NCBI RefSeq assembly: GCF_001623875.1
Contig: NZ_LWAE01000001.1
Span: 1,364,001 to 1,428,000, forward strand
Origin: Clostridium magnum DSM 2767
GTDB taxonomy: Bacteria; Bacillota; Clostridia; Clostridiales; Clostridiaceae
Direction of reading: 5' to 3'
Length of the DNA stretch: 64,000 nt
In this document: positions 26,691-35,198 of the stretch, piece after piece
Position numbering within the stretch: position 1 is the first letter of the stretch
Layout: the number at the start of each line of letters is the position of its first letter
Translations under genes and position numbers: made by a program
Notes under the pieces: model-generated
What the model was told of the DNA's origin: nothing
Databases searched by the model: none
What the model saw: the letters and a program-made list of their open reading frames with translations, nothing else

Positions 26691-27188
26691 ATGAAGGAAA
26701 ATAGAGAAGAGTATCAATCAAAAATTACTAAGGAAATAACACAAAAACTAAACCTTGACATGACTAAAGAATATTCAATTGACGAGGTAAATGAGTTACT
26801 TGACAAGCATAATATGAGAGGAGGTATATTACAATTTATACCTACAAAGCCTCATACTGCTCAGAGAATAATAGATACCTTAGTCTGTATGGATATGAGC
26901 ATTACTGACGCAGTTCACAAGAACTTAGGAATTTATGAAGATAAATCAAAATGTGATTATTGTGAAAATTATTTTTCAGAAGAAGAAACTAAAATGTTTC
27001 AACTCACAAATGTAAAAGACAGTCCTATTCTATGTGAAGAATGTAGGCGAAAAAACAAATATAAAATACAATTTATTGATTTTAAATTACGTATTTCAAA
27101 AGAAGAAAGAGAGCAATTTGTTTGTGAAGAATTAGAATACGGAATTGATTACTCCGATTATATTGAAAGATTGAATATGAAAAAGTAG
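26691..27188 (+). CDS. Hypothetical protein with a zinc-finger-like core (165 aa)
   Basis: This 165-aa protein has CDYC (about residues 85-88) and CEEC (about 116-119), a possible treble-clef zinc site, between helical segments. The N-terminal half includes NMRGGILQFIPTKPHTAQRIID. GGAGGAAT ribosome site. It lies directly upstream of the methyltransferase. Its function is unknown. Confidence 0.7.
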   Translation: MKENREEYQSKITKEITQKLNLDMTKEYSIDEVNELLDKHNMRGGILQFIPTKPHTAQRIIDTLVCMDMSITDAVHKNLGIYEDKSKCDYCENYFSEEETKMFQLTNVKDSPILCEECRRKNKYKIQFIDFKLRISKEEREQFVCEELEYGIDYSDYIERLNMKK

Positions 27189-27245
27189 TTTCGCATTTCA
27201 GATATTAAATCAGTGAGAAATTTTACCAGAGAGTGAGGTGATAAG

Positions 27246-28505
27246 GTGAGTCAATTGAGTATTTTTGATGAAGTTATAGTGGATAATTTTGCTGGTGGTG
27301 GAGGAGCCAGTACAGGTATGGAACTTGCGACAGGGTATTCAGTTTATATAGCTATTAATCATGATCCGGAAGCTATTAAAATGCATAAAACCAATCATCC
27401 AACAACCAAGCATTATTGTGAATCGGTTTGGGATGTAGATATAAGAAAAGCAGTACAAGGGCGTCCGGTGGGATTAGCTTGGTTTTCTCCAGATTGTAAG
27501 CATTTTAGTAAGGCCAAAGGGGGAAAACCTGTTGAAAAGAAGGTAAGAGGACTTGCATGGGTAGCGATTAAGTGGGCAGGAACTGTAAGGCCAAGAGTAA
27601 TTATTCTTGAGAATGTAGAAGAGTTCCAAACCTGGGGTCCTATAGATAATGGAAAACCTATAGAAAAAGAAAAAGGTAGAACATTTAAAAGTTTCATAAA
27701 TGCATTTAAACACTTAGGCTATAAAGTTAAATATAAAGAGTTGGTAGCTGCGGACTATGGAGCACCAACTACTAGAAAAAGATTTTTCTTAATAGCTAGA
27801 TGTGATGGAAAACCAATTAAGTGGCCAGAGCCGACACATGGAGAAGGTAAATTGCCATATGTTCCGGCAAGCAGCATAATTGATTGGAGTATACCAGTAC
27901 CTAGTATTTTCAATAGGAAAAAGCCATTAGTAGAAAATACATTAATAAGAATTGCAAGGGGCATTCAAAAATATGTAATTGAAGATGAACCTTATGTAAT
28001 TAATGACACAGCATACTTCCTAAGTCATTATTATACGCACCAGGGGAATGAAACTAGATGCAGTAGTTTAAGAGAACCTATAGCAACAATACCTACACAG
28101 AATAGATTTGGATTAGTATCGGTTAAATTCCAAGATATAAAATTACCTGTGAAAGATAGTGTATATGCATTCCTAACAAAATATTATGGGTGCGATACAG
28201 GACAAAGTCTTAATGGACCAATTCACACTATAACAACTAAAGACAGGTTTGGGTTAGTGGTAGTTAGAGGTAAAGATTATAAGATAGCTGATATAGGTTT
28301 AAGGATGCTTACAGCTAGGGAGTTATTTAATGGTATGGGTTTTCCTAAGAGTTATATTATAGACCATGATTACACTGGCAAGAAGTATCCAACTACACAA
28401 CAGAAAGCACGATGTGGTAATGCTGTAGTACCTACATTAGCAAAAGTTTTAGTAGAAGCTAATCTACCAGAGCTATGTAAAGAACAAATTAGAGAAGTAA
28501 TTTAA
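27246..28505 (+). CDS. DNA (cytosine-5) methyltransferase
   Basis: This 419-aa protein has the C5-methyltransferase motifs in order: I (DNFAGGGGAS), IV with the catalytic cysteine in WFSPDCKHFSKA (Cys-84; SPDC in place of the common PPC), VI (ILENVEEF), VIII (APTTRKRFFLIARC), IX and X (GNAVVP). No restriction endonuclease is adjacent, so it is probably an orphan that protects phage DNA or marks it. GTG start with GAGGTGA upstream. The target-recognition region (about 240-340) contains two similar blocks ending RFGLVSV and RFGLVVV. Confidence 0.93.
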   Translation: MSQLSIFDEVIVDNFAGGGGASTGMELATGYSVYIAINHDPEAIKMHKTNHPTTKHYCESVWDVDIRKAVQGRPVGLAWFSPDCKHFSKAKGGKPVEKKVRGLAWVAIKWAGTVRPRVIILENVEEFQTWGPIDNGKPIEKEKGRTFKSFINAFKHLGYKVKYKELVAADYGAPTTRKRFFLIARCDGKPIKWPEPTHGEGKLPYVPASSIIDWSIPVPSIFNRKKPLVENTLIRIARGIQKYVIEDEPYVINDTAYFLSHYYTHQGNETRCSSLREPIATIPTQNRFGLVSVKFQDIKLPVKDSVYAFLTKYYGCDTGQSLNGPIHTITTKDRFGLVVVRGKDYKIADIGLRMLTARELFNGMGFPKSYIIDHDYTGKKYPTTQQKARCGNAVVPTLAKVLVEANLPELCKEQIREVI

Positions 28506-28522
28506 GTATTGGAGGGATAAAA

Positions 28523-28669
28523 ATGAGTTGTAAATGTGCAACATTTGATGAAGATACAGGAAGATATGAATGCAGCGTAAGTGGTAGTGGTTGCATGTAT
28601 ATGGTTCCTAATAGCAAAAGATGTGCTGAAGATTTTGGTGAGGGACCTGATGTGGAGGATGAAGAATAA
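28523..28669 (+). CDS. Small cysteine-containing phage protein (48 aa)
   Basis: This 48-aa protein (MSCKCATF...EDEE) has Cys residues at 3, 5, 17, 24 and 34, which could hold a metal, and an acidic tail. GGAGGG ribosome site. Its stop overlaps the next ATG (TAATG), so the two are coupled. Similar small proteins occur beside phage methyltransferases; the function is unknown. Confidence 0.65.
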   Translation: MSCKCATFDEDTGRYECSVSGSGCMYMVPNSKRCAEDFGEGPDVEDEE

Positions 28670-28965
28670 TGGCTGTAGACGGAATAGAAGTAGTCCAATA
28701 TCAAATAGAGTATCCAACTCTAAATTTAAAAGAGCAAAAGGAAAATGAAAAAGCTTTTGATTATGGAATGTTGTATTGCTATACAAAGGAATGTGAAAAA
28801 GGATTCAAGGTAAAGAAGGTTGGTAAAATCACAAGAAAAGGAACTAAGTTCACTTATGAAGTAATAAAGGATAAGGTTGATTTTGAACAATATAAAGTTT
28901 TGCTAAATAAAATGATTGATGATTTTAATGCTAAGCATGGGGCAAAGCTAAAAGCAACCTGTTAA
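28669..28965 (+). CDS. Hypothetical phage protein (98 aa)
   Basis: This 98-aa basic protein is coupled to the 48-aa gene by overlap. It has a beta-rich middle (KVGKITRKGTKFTYEVIKDKV) and a helical end. No family is recognised. A perfect palindrome follows 17 bp downstream. Confidence 0.7.
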   Translation: MAVDGIEVVQYQIEYPTLNLKEQKENEKAFDYGMLYCYTKECEKGFKVKKVGKITRKGTKFTYEVIKDKVDFEQYKVLLNKMIDDFNAKHGAKLKATC

Positions 28966-28981
28966 TAACTTAAACATTAAA

Positions 28982-28999
28982 TTATCTATATATAGATAA
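28982..28999. repeat. Perfect 18-bp palindrome
   Basis: TTATCTATA directly abuts TATAGATAA, a perfect palindrome without a loop, in the 78-bp gap before the 75-aa gene. The form suits a homodimeric regulator rather than a terminator. Confidence 0.5.
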
Positions 29000-29043
29000 A
29001 ACGGTAACTAAGCAAAGTAGTTGATTAAACGAAGGAGAGGTTT

Positions 29044-29271
29044 ATGAAGAATATTGAATTTCAAAAAGGTGAAGGAACTTTAAAAGTGCAAGAATGTAAA
29101 GATGGCATAAAAATTAGTTATGTTTGCATAGATGATTATGCTGCAAAAGAATTGTCTACAGATGATTTGATGAAAATATTGGGATATGAAATAAAAGTAA
29201 AAATATGCGAAATAACTGGTGCAAAATGTAGTGAATGTATTCCAGTATGTAGTAGTTGGGAGATTAAATAG
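29044..29271 (+). CDS. Hypothetical phage protein (75 aa)
   Basis: This 75-aa protein has a short beta N-terminus and a C-terminal Cys set (CEITGAKCSECIPVC) that may bind zinc. GGAGAGG ribosome site. The family is not recognised. Confidence 0.65.
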   Translation: MKNIEFQKGEGTLKVQECKDGIKISYVCIDDYAAKELSTDDLMKILGYEIKVKICEITGAKCSECIPVCSSWEIK

Positions 29272-29320
29272 TATAAAAATTATGAGTAACTAAGGTATAA
29301 AAATAGGAGGTATAAAAGGG

Positions 29321-29518
29321 ATGAATACAAATACTTTGAAATACTTAGAGAGTAGTGAGAATGAGAGAGTGAGAACAGTAGCAATACTAGCACAAAATGC
29401 AAATGTGGGTTTTAAAGAAGCAGAAGTGATGCTAGATGCTATGTTTGATGAATGTAAGCATCCAACCGGAGTACAAAGACAGTATGAACTAGCTATAAAA
29501 GCTGAATTTAATTGTTAG
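29321..29518 (+). CDS. Hypothetical phage protein (65 aa)
   Basis: This 65-aa helical protein (MNTNTLKYLESSEN...AIKAEFNC) resembles a UBA-like or small three-helix fold (VGFKEAEVMLDAMF). AGGAGG ribosome site. Function unknown. Confidence 0.65.
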   Translation: MNTNTLKYLESSENERVRTVAILAQNANVGFKEAEVMLDAMFDECKHPTGVQRQYELAIKAEFNC

Positions 29519-29533
29519 AGTAGGTGATGTAAT

Positions 29534-29848
29534 TTGAAAATGCACTTTGCTGCAAATAAAGAAAATTTTTATGCATTTGCTTTAAGTATAGCTGCAGGGT
29601 TTAGTTCGGATAAAGCTCTTTCAAAAATGGGACTTTTAAAAACAAGGAGTGAAAGTCAAAAAGCCAGTCACCCAAGTAAAATTAGTCCCAATGAAAGAGA
29701 AAAAGTAAAAAGGCTGTATTGGGAAGAGGACATGACAGTTACTGAGATAGCGAAAATTTATGAATGTTCTGCAACAACCGTATTAAAATATCTAAATGAA
29801 AATAGTATCGAGGTAAAATCACGTGGAAGAAAAAGAATAGAGGTATAG
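29534..29848 (+). CDS. Helix-turn-helix protein (104 aa)
   Basis: An N-terminal helical segment of about 45 residues (terminase-small-subunit-like KENFYAFALSIAAGFSSDKA) precedes a resolvase-type HTH (SPNEREKVKRLYWEEDMTVTEIAKIYECSATTVLKYL). It is likely a DNA-binding regulator. TTG start with TAGGTGATG upstream; an ATG two codons later is possible. Confidence 0.75.
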   Translation: MKMHFAANKENFYAFALSIAAGFSSDKALSKMGLLKTRSESQKASHPSKISPNEREKVKRLYWEEDMTVTEIAKIYECSATTVLKYLNENSIEVKSRGRKRIEV

Positions 29849-29852
29849 CAAC

Positions 29853-30158
29853 ATGAAACTAATGGTATTAGATAAAAATAAGAAGCTTGGATGTGACAAC
29901 AGCAAGTGGAGCTTTAAAGATGTGTTTAAAAAGCTTAAAGAAGAAGTTAACGAACTTGGTGAAGCAATAGAAGAAGGGGACAAGGATCATATAGCAGAGG
30001 AAGTTTTAGATGTAGTTCAAGTATGTATTGCAATATTATTTAAGTTGTTTATGAATGGAATAAATATTGAGGATGCTGTTCATAAACATAATAAAAAGTT
30101 AACAGATAGGTTTTGGAAACCAAAAGCTGTCATAAAGATTACAGTAAATAGAAAGTAA
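29853..30158 (+). CDS. MazG-like nucleotide pyrophosphohydrolase
   Basis: This 101-aa protein shows the MazG helical metal-binding pattern LKEEVNELGEAI followed by EEVLDVVQVCI (ExxE...ExxD). Such enzymes hydrolyse (d)NTPs to monophosphates and are common in phage, where they may tune nucleotide pools or counter host alarmones. ATG start 4 bp after the previous stop. Confidence 0.82.
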   Translation: MKLMVLDKNKKLGCDNSKWSFKDVFKKLKEEVNELGEAIEEGDKDHIAEEVLDVVQVCIAILFKLFMNGINIEDAVHKHNKKLTDRFWKPKAVIKITVNRK

Positions 30159-30184
30159 AAAATAGAGGTACAGGAGGATAAAAA

Positions 30185-31342
30185 ATGAAAAAAAGAGATC
30201 TAGTCAATTTAAGAAAAGAGTTTAAATTAAGTAGCTATCTCATGCCTATAAAAGAAACATATAGTGTATATCTAAAGAAAGATAACGGGGAAATCATAAC
30301 AAGAGAACTCAATTATTTTGAAATGATGGATACAGAAAAAAGAGAGCTCTATCTATCAAATTTTAAAAAGATTTTAACTGGAGCTATTGATACTAAAATT
30401 TTCGAATTAGACTTTAAGAACTCTCAGGAGGATAACTCAACAAACACTCAACATCTATTGCATGAGGCCATATCCTCAGGAAACAGTATAGTAGAGTATG
30501 CTGATAAGATAGTGGACAAAATATCTAATCATTTTACGTATGATACAGATATAGTAATAAATTTTGTAAGAGCAGAATATTACAAAGCAGCTAAAAAAGG
30601 AAGCAAAGAGTCGGAAGAATCTCCAGATGATTATGTTCAAGCTATTGAATTTATACTATGCAGCATAAACAAAGTTGATATTCCTAAGAAAGCCTTAAAG
30701 TTTGATTATAAAGAAATGGCTTTTAAAACTAATTCAGCCTTAGATACTGTAATAAATTTAAATTCACCATTAGATGGATTTATGTTTCCAAGTATTAATA
30801 GTGAATATATTGATGTCAATAAAGTAATATATTATTCTTCAAAATCTCAACAAATGAATCTTACCTTTGTAGAAAATGTGTTAGGGTGTGAGCTTAAGAA
30901 TAGTGCATTACAAGAAAAGGAAAGCTTTAATATAATATTAAATATTGTTATTGGGGATAGAATTAAACCCGAAACTATGCAAGAAATATATGAGAGCATA
31001 TATGAAAAACTTGAGTATCAAGAAGATGATGAAGAGCCAGTTATCAACATAAAAAGTTTAGAAGATATTTTAAACTACTGTGGTATAGAAAATACAGAAG
31101 CAGTCAAAGGTGCATTTAATGACGTTTGTGGTGGGGATTATGATTTTAAAATAAAAAATATAATTCCTGACTTTTACAGCAAGTCTATAAAGATTGAAAA
31201 TGAGTATGCAACAGTAGAAATTACACCTGATAGACTTAACTTAATAAAACAAATAGTAACAGAAGAAGGCAAAAGATGTCTACTAATTGAACTAAATGAG
31301 GATGTTGAAGTAAATGGGTTTAAGCTAAAGAATGAAGCTTAA
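30185..31342 (+). CDS. DUF4317 domain-containing protein
   Basis: This 385-aa protein has the DUF4317 start pattern (LVNLRKEFKL...IKETYSVYLKKDNGEI...EKRELYLSNFKKIL). The family is found in Firmicute chromosomes and has no known function. Its C-terminal half has YDFKIKNIIPDFYSKSIKIEN and VEITPDRLNLI blocks. AGGAGG ribosome site. Its presence inside a phage early operon, just before the tyrosine recombinase, is unexplained. Confidence 0.8.
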   Translation: MKKRDLVNLRKEFKLSSYLMPIKETYSVYLKKDNGEIITRELNYFEMMDTEKRELYLSNFKKILTGAIDTKIFELDFKNSQEDNSTNTQHLLHEAISSGNSIVEYADKIVDKISNHFTYDTDIVINFVRAEYYKAAKKGSKESEESPDDYVQAIEFILCSINKVDIPKKALKFDYKEMAFKTNSALDTVINLNSPLDGFMFPSINSEYIDVNKVIYYSSKSQQMNLTFVENVLGCELKNSALQEKESFNIILNIVIGDRIKPETMQEIYESIYEKLEYQEDDEEPVINIKSLEDILNYCGIENTEAVKGAFNDVCGGDYDFKIKNIIPDFYSKSIKIENEYATVEITPDRLNLIKQIVTEEGKRCLLIELNEDVEVNGFKLKNEA

Positions 31343-31361
31343 TATAAAAAGTTAAATAAAT

Positions 31362-31440
31362 AGAGAGCTGCGCAGTCTGGACAACTTATCAGCTCTCTAA
31401 ATCTCACTTGAGACACTTGTATTATAACATAGTTGTCTCA
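31362..31440. promoter_or_regulatory. Two hairpins before the tyrosine recombinase
   Basis: AGAGAGCTG (31362-31370) pairs with CAGCTCTCT (31390-31398). A second inverted repeat pairs TGAGACA (31409-31415) with TGTCTCA (31434-31440) around an A/T-rich centre with TATTATAA. The first could be an attenuator; the second has the form of an operator around a -10 box, or a recombinase site. They separate the recombinase from the DUF4317 gene. Confidence 0.5.
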
Positions 31441-31465
31441 GTGTAGCAATATAAGGAGGAAACAT

Positions 31466-32461
31466 ATGTATAGTGCAAGTAGTAAAGATGAAGTTGTAAT
31501 TAAAATAATAGGGAAGTTATCGTTAGAGTTCCCGAACATGGATCAAATTAAGGCAAGAGGCATAGTGGAAGAAGTATTGTACAAATATGATATTGCGCCA
31601 ACTGAGACAGCTTTAGTGGCAAGTGATGTAGAAGAAAAACTGCAAATATACTTAGCAACAAAGAGACTTGATGGATTAAGTGAGAAGACATTAAAAAACT
31701 ATAATTATCAGTTATTGATATTTGCAACCCGTCTTAGAAAGCCATTAGCAAGTATCACCACCATGGATTTAAGAATGTACTTAGCTAATAGATGTGAGAA
31801 GTTAAAACCAAGCAGTGTAAATGGTCAAATCACAATCCTAAAGTCATTTTTCTCTTGGCTTTTTCAAGAAGAATATATACCTAAAAATCCAATGTTAAAG
31901 ATTAAGAATACAAAGGAACCTAAGAGATTAAGAGATGCACTTAATGGTGAAGAAACTGAGATATTAAGACAAGCTTGCAAAACAAAGCGCGAAAAGGCAT
32001 TACTGGAATTCCTGGTAAGCTCGGGAGCCAGACTCTCAGAATTAGTGAATATTGATATAAGTGCCATTGATTGGCACGAAAAATCTCTCCGTGTAATAGG
32101 CAAGGGAAATAAGGAAAGAAAAATATACTTCAATGTAAAAACAAAAATTCTTCTACAAAATTATTTAAAAGAACGAAAAGGTGATAATCCTGCTTTATTT
32201 ACTGCTAGTAAATATCCTTTTGCAAGAATGGGTGGACGATCTATACAAAGAGAATTAAAAAAGATAGCAACTAGAGCAGGATTCGAAAAATCAATTTTCC
32301 CTCACTTAATGCGGCACACATTTGCAACCCATAGTATTAATGCAGGTATGGACATAACAGTATTACAACACATCATGGGTCACGAGACACCTCAAACCAC
32401 TTTGATTTATGCTGCTCTTAATGATGAAAATATTAAACATGCGTATAAGCGAATCTCTTAG
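31466..32461 (+). CDS. Tyrosine recombinase (XerC/D-like integrase)
   Basis: This 331-aa protein has a SAM-like N-terminal core-binding domain (residues about 55-140) and a catalytic domain. Visible active-site residues are Arg in SSGARLSELVNI, His/Arg in HLMRHTFATH, the HxxMGH box and the terminal Tyr in TTLIYAALND. The ATG at 31466 follows AAGGAGG and is preferred over an upstream TTG. As the element already has a serine recombinase for sigK, this enzyme may resolve genome multimers, act as a second mobility module or be a relic of an earlier integration system. Confidence 0.9.
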   Translation: MYSASSKDEVVIKIIGKLSLEFPNMDQIKARGIVEEVLYKYDIAPTETALVASDVEEKLQIYLATKRLDGLSEKTLKNYNYQLLIFATRLRKPLASITTMDLRMYLANRCEKLKPSSVNGQITILKSFFSWLFQEEYIPKNPMLKIKNTKEPKRLRDALNGEETEILRQACKTKREKALLEFLVSSGARLSELVNIDISAIDWHEKSLRVIGKGNKERKIYFNVKTKILLQNYLKERKGDNPALFTASKYPFARMGGRSIQRELKKIATRAGFEKSIFPHLMRHTFATHSINAGMDITVLQHIMGHETPQTTLIYAALNDENIKHAYKRIS

Positions 32462-32502
32462 AAAGATGATTAAAAGTGAAATGACTTAAAGGAGGTGGTA
32501 AT

Positions 32503-34932
32503 TTGGAATATAAAACAGAAGACAAATCAATTATAAAAATAAAGCATGATGGATCTGTAACACTTGCGACTGGAAAAAGTAAAAAAGAAACCCACTGGAA
32601 AAACAAAAATATGCTGTATTCAGCTTTAGTTGAAAAGCTTAGTAAAACTACAAGAACACCAGAGACGTATGCTGAATATAAAAAGCTTCCTAAGACTGAT
32701 AAAGATAGAATCAAAGATGTTGGTGGATTTGTTGGAGGTTCATTAAAGAATGGTCGTAGAAAGGCTGAGAATGTAGCTAATAGAACTTTACTTACATTGG
32801 ACTTAGACTATGTTGAAGGTGATATATGGTCCAGTGTAGAACTCCTGTGGGATTTTGCATGTGTCATGTATTCAACTCATACGCATGCACCAGATAACCA
32901 AAGATTAAGAATAGTTATTCCACTATCAAGACCTGTGCTTCCAGATGAATATCAAGCTATAGCTAGAATGGTTGCAGATGATTTAGGAATAGACCAATTT
33001 GATGATACAACCTATGAACCGTCAAGACTTATGTATTGGCCAAGTACTTCAAGTGATGGTGAATATATATTCAAAGTCCAAGATTTAAAATGGCTGGATC
33101 CTGATGAAGTGTTAGCAAGATATACATTTGGATGGCAAGATGTAAGTTATTGGCCAGAAAGCAGCAGAGCTAGGGCAAAGTTAAATAGTGCTATTAAGAA
33201 GCAAGAAGACCCACTAGAAAAGAAAGGTATTATAGGGGCTTTCTGTAGGACCTATAGTATTAGTGAAGCGATAGCAGAGTTCCTAAGTGATGCTTATACT
33301 GCTGGTGCTGATGATACAAGATACACATATACAGAAGGAAGTACCACCGGTGGAGTTGTAGTCTATGAAGATAAATTCAGTTTCTCTCATCATGGTACGG
33401 ACCCAACTTCAGGAATATTGTGTAATGCCTTTGACTTAGTAAGAATCCATAAGTTTGGTTCTTTAGATGATGAAGCTAAAGAAGATACTCCAGCGAATAG
33501 ATTACCTTCATTTGGTAGGATGTCAGAGTTTGCAAGTGCTGATAAAAAGGTGATGCAGACTTTAGGTAAAGAACGTATGGAGAAAGCCCAAGAGGATTTT
33601 GGAATAGTTGAAGCTGAAGAAGAATTAGAAACTGAATGGGTAAAGGAACTAACTTACACAGACCAAGGAAAAATAAGAAGTACTATAAGTAACTTCTTGC
33701 TAATAATAGAAAATGAACCCTTGCTCAAAGGTAGAATAGCTTACAATGAATTCTCTAATAGAGCTGTAGTGCTGGGGAAACTTCCTTGGAGAAGTAAAGA
33801 CAATAAATCAGATTGGAATGATACTGATGATAGTGGACTTAGAGAATTCATTGAAAAATACTATGGAATAAGTTCAACTGCAAAATGTGCAGATGCATTA
33901 GTTCTATCATTTGAAAAACACGCATTCCATCCAATTAAAGAGTACCTAAACGACCTTCTGTGGGATGGGGTTGAGAGAATAAACACCTTATTTATAGACT
34001 ACTTAGGAGCCGAGAATAATTCATATGTAAGAACAGTATCAAGAAAAATATTAGTTGCTGCAGTAGCAAGAGTGTTTGTTCCAGGGATTAAATTCGATAA
34101 CATGCCGGTGCTCTCAGGACCTCAAGGGTTAGGTAAGAGTACTATTATTAAAAAACTAGGAAAGGGTTGGTACTCTGATAGTTTAACAACTGTGAGTGGT
34201 AAAGAAGCCTATGAACAATTACAAGGTGTATGGATGCTAGAAATGGGTGAAATGATGGCCACTAAGAAAGCAGATATTGAAGCAACCAAACACTTTCTAT
34301 CCAAGACAGAAGATATATACAGAGTGGCTTATGGTAGAAGGACAAGTAGATTCCCTAGACAATGTGTGTTTATAGGTACAACTAATGACAGAGAGTTCCT
34401 AAGAGATAAAACGGGTAATAGAAGGTTTTGGCCAGTGGATGTTGGGGTAATAGAGAGAAAAAAGAGTGTATTTAAAGACTTAACAGATTATGAAATTGAT
34501 CAAATATGGGCTGAGGCTTTAGAGCTCTGGAAGAATGATGAACCATTGTACTTAAATAAAGAGGAAGAAAAAGAAGCACAAAAGCAGCAGGATTCTCATA
34601 GTGAGGAAAGCGCAAAAGCCGGATTAATTCAAGAATACTTGAATAGACCTATCACAGATAACTGGTACAGTCTAAGTATTGCTGAAAGAAGAAACTATAT
34701 ACATGGCTCTGATTTTGGAGACATATCAGAGGGCAATATAAGAAGAGACAAAACATGTGTAATGGAAATATGGGTGGAACTTTTTAATGGTGATCCTAAG
34801 CAACTTTCACCTATGACTGCAAGAGAAATAAATGATATTTTAGGTAGTTTTAGTGAATGGGAAAAGAGTAAAAGTTCAATGAGATTTGGTAAAACATATG
34901 GTACTCAAAGAGGTTTTATTCGTAAAATATAA
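32503..34932 (+). CDS. PrimPol-VapE type primase/helicase
   Basis: This 809-aa protein joins an archaeo-eukaryotic primase-like domain (DxD in LTLDLDY, Asp-100/Asp-102; STHTH; PSRLMYWP; residues about 70-200) to a virulence-associated E (VirE/D5-like) helicase domain with Walker A GPQGLGKS (about residues 539-546), a Walker B-like LEMGEMM and a sensor around GTTNDREFL. It should start and unwind at the phage origin. TTG start with AAGGAGGTGG upstream. The iteron region begins 1 bp after its stop. Confidence 0.93.
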   Translation: MEYKTEDKSIIKIKHDGSVTLATGKSKKETHWKNKNMLYSALVEKLSKTTRTPETYAEYKKLPKTDKDRIKDVGGFVGGSLKNGRRKAENVANRTLLTLDLDYVEGDIWSSVELLWDFACVMYSTHTHAPDNQRLRIVIPLSRPVLPDEYQAIARMVADDLGIDQFDDTTYEPSRLMYWPSTSSDGEYIFKVQDLKWLDPDEVLARYTFGWQDVSYWPESSRARAKLNSAIKKQEDPLEKKGIIGAFCRTYSISEAIAEFLSDAYTAGADDTRYTYTEGSTTGGVVVYEDKFSFSHHGTDPTSGILCNAFDLVRIHKFGSLDDEAKEDTPANRLPSFGRMSEFASADKKVMQTLGKERMEKAQEDFGIVEAEEELETEWVKELTYTDQGKIRSTISNFLLIIENEPLLKGRIAYNEFSNRAVVLGKLPWRSKDNKSDWNDTDDSGLREFIEKYYGISSTAKCADALVLSFEKHAFHPIKEYLNDLLWDGVERINTLFIDYLGAENNSYVRTVSRKILVAAVARVFVPGIKFDNMPVLSGPQGLGKSTIIKKLGKGWYSDSLTTVSGKEAYEQLQGVWMLEMGEMMATKKADIEATKHFLSKTEDIYRVAYGRRTSRFPRQCVFIGTTNDREFLRDKTGNRRFWPVDVGVIERKKSVFKDLTDYEIDQIWAEALELWKNDEPLYLNKEEEKEAQKQQDSHSEESAKAGLIQEYLNRPITDNWYSLSIAERRNYIHGSDFGDISEGNIRRDKTCVMEIWVELFNGDPKQLSPMTAREINDILGSFSEWEKSKSSMRFGKTYGTQRGFIRKI

Positions 34933-35178
34933 TGTCAACAAAGTTGTAATTACATTTATTGTAAGTGTCAACAATGTCAACAGAAAAAGTACTCTTGTTG
35001 ACACGTGTGTTGACATTCTAAAGCAAGTAATGACAATGGTTAAGAGATTATTGTCAACAATGTCAACAAAAAATATTATATAAGTAGTATTTATATTATT
35101 AGGCGTATATACGTAAACGCCTATACGCCTAATACACGTATATAGGTCTATATAGAAAATTTGTTGACATTGTTGACA
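34933..35178. other. Putative phage replication origin (iterons and hairpin)
   Basis: This 266-bp gap has nine copies of the octamer TGTTGACA or its complement, at 34933, 34966, 34975, 34996, 35008, 35052, 35061, 35162 and 35171. Three pairs are in tandem with a 9-bp period. Between them lies a perfect 13-bp inverted repeat, TATTAGGCGTATA (35097-35109) with TATACGCCTAATA (35122-35134). Iterons plus a long hairpin right after a primase/helicase gene have the form of a replication origin. An open frame across it on the minus strand is judged spurious. Confidence 0.7.
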
Positions 35179-35198
35179 CTTAAAAGAAAGAGGGTAAT

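Noticed and set aside
34966..35068. Short repeats as a CRISPR array
   Set aside because: The units are 8 bp with 9-bp period and mixed orientation, with no spacers of uniform length and no cas genes.
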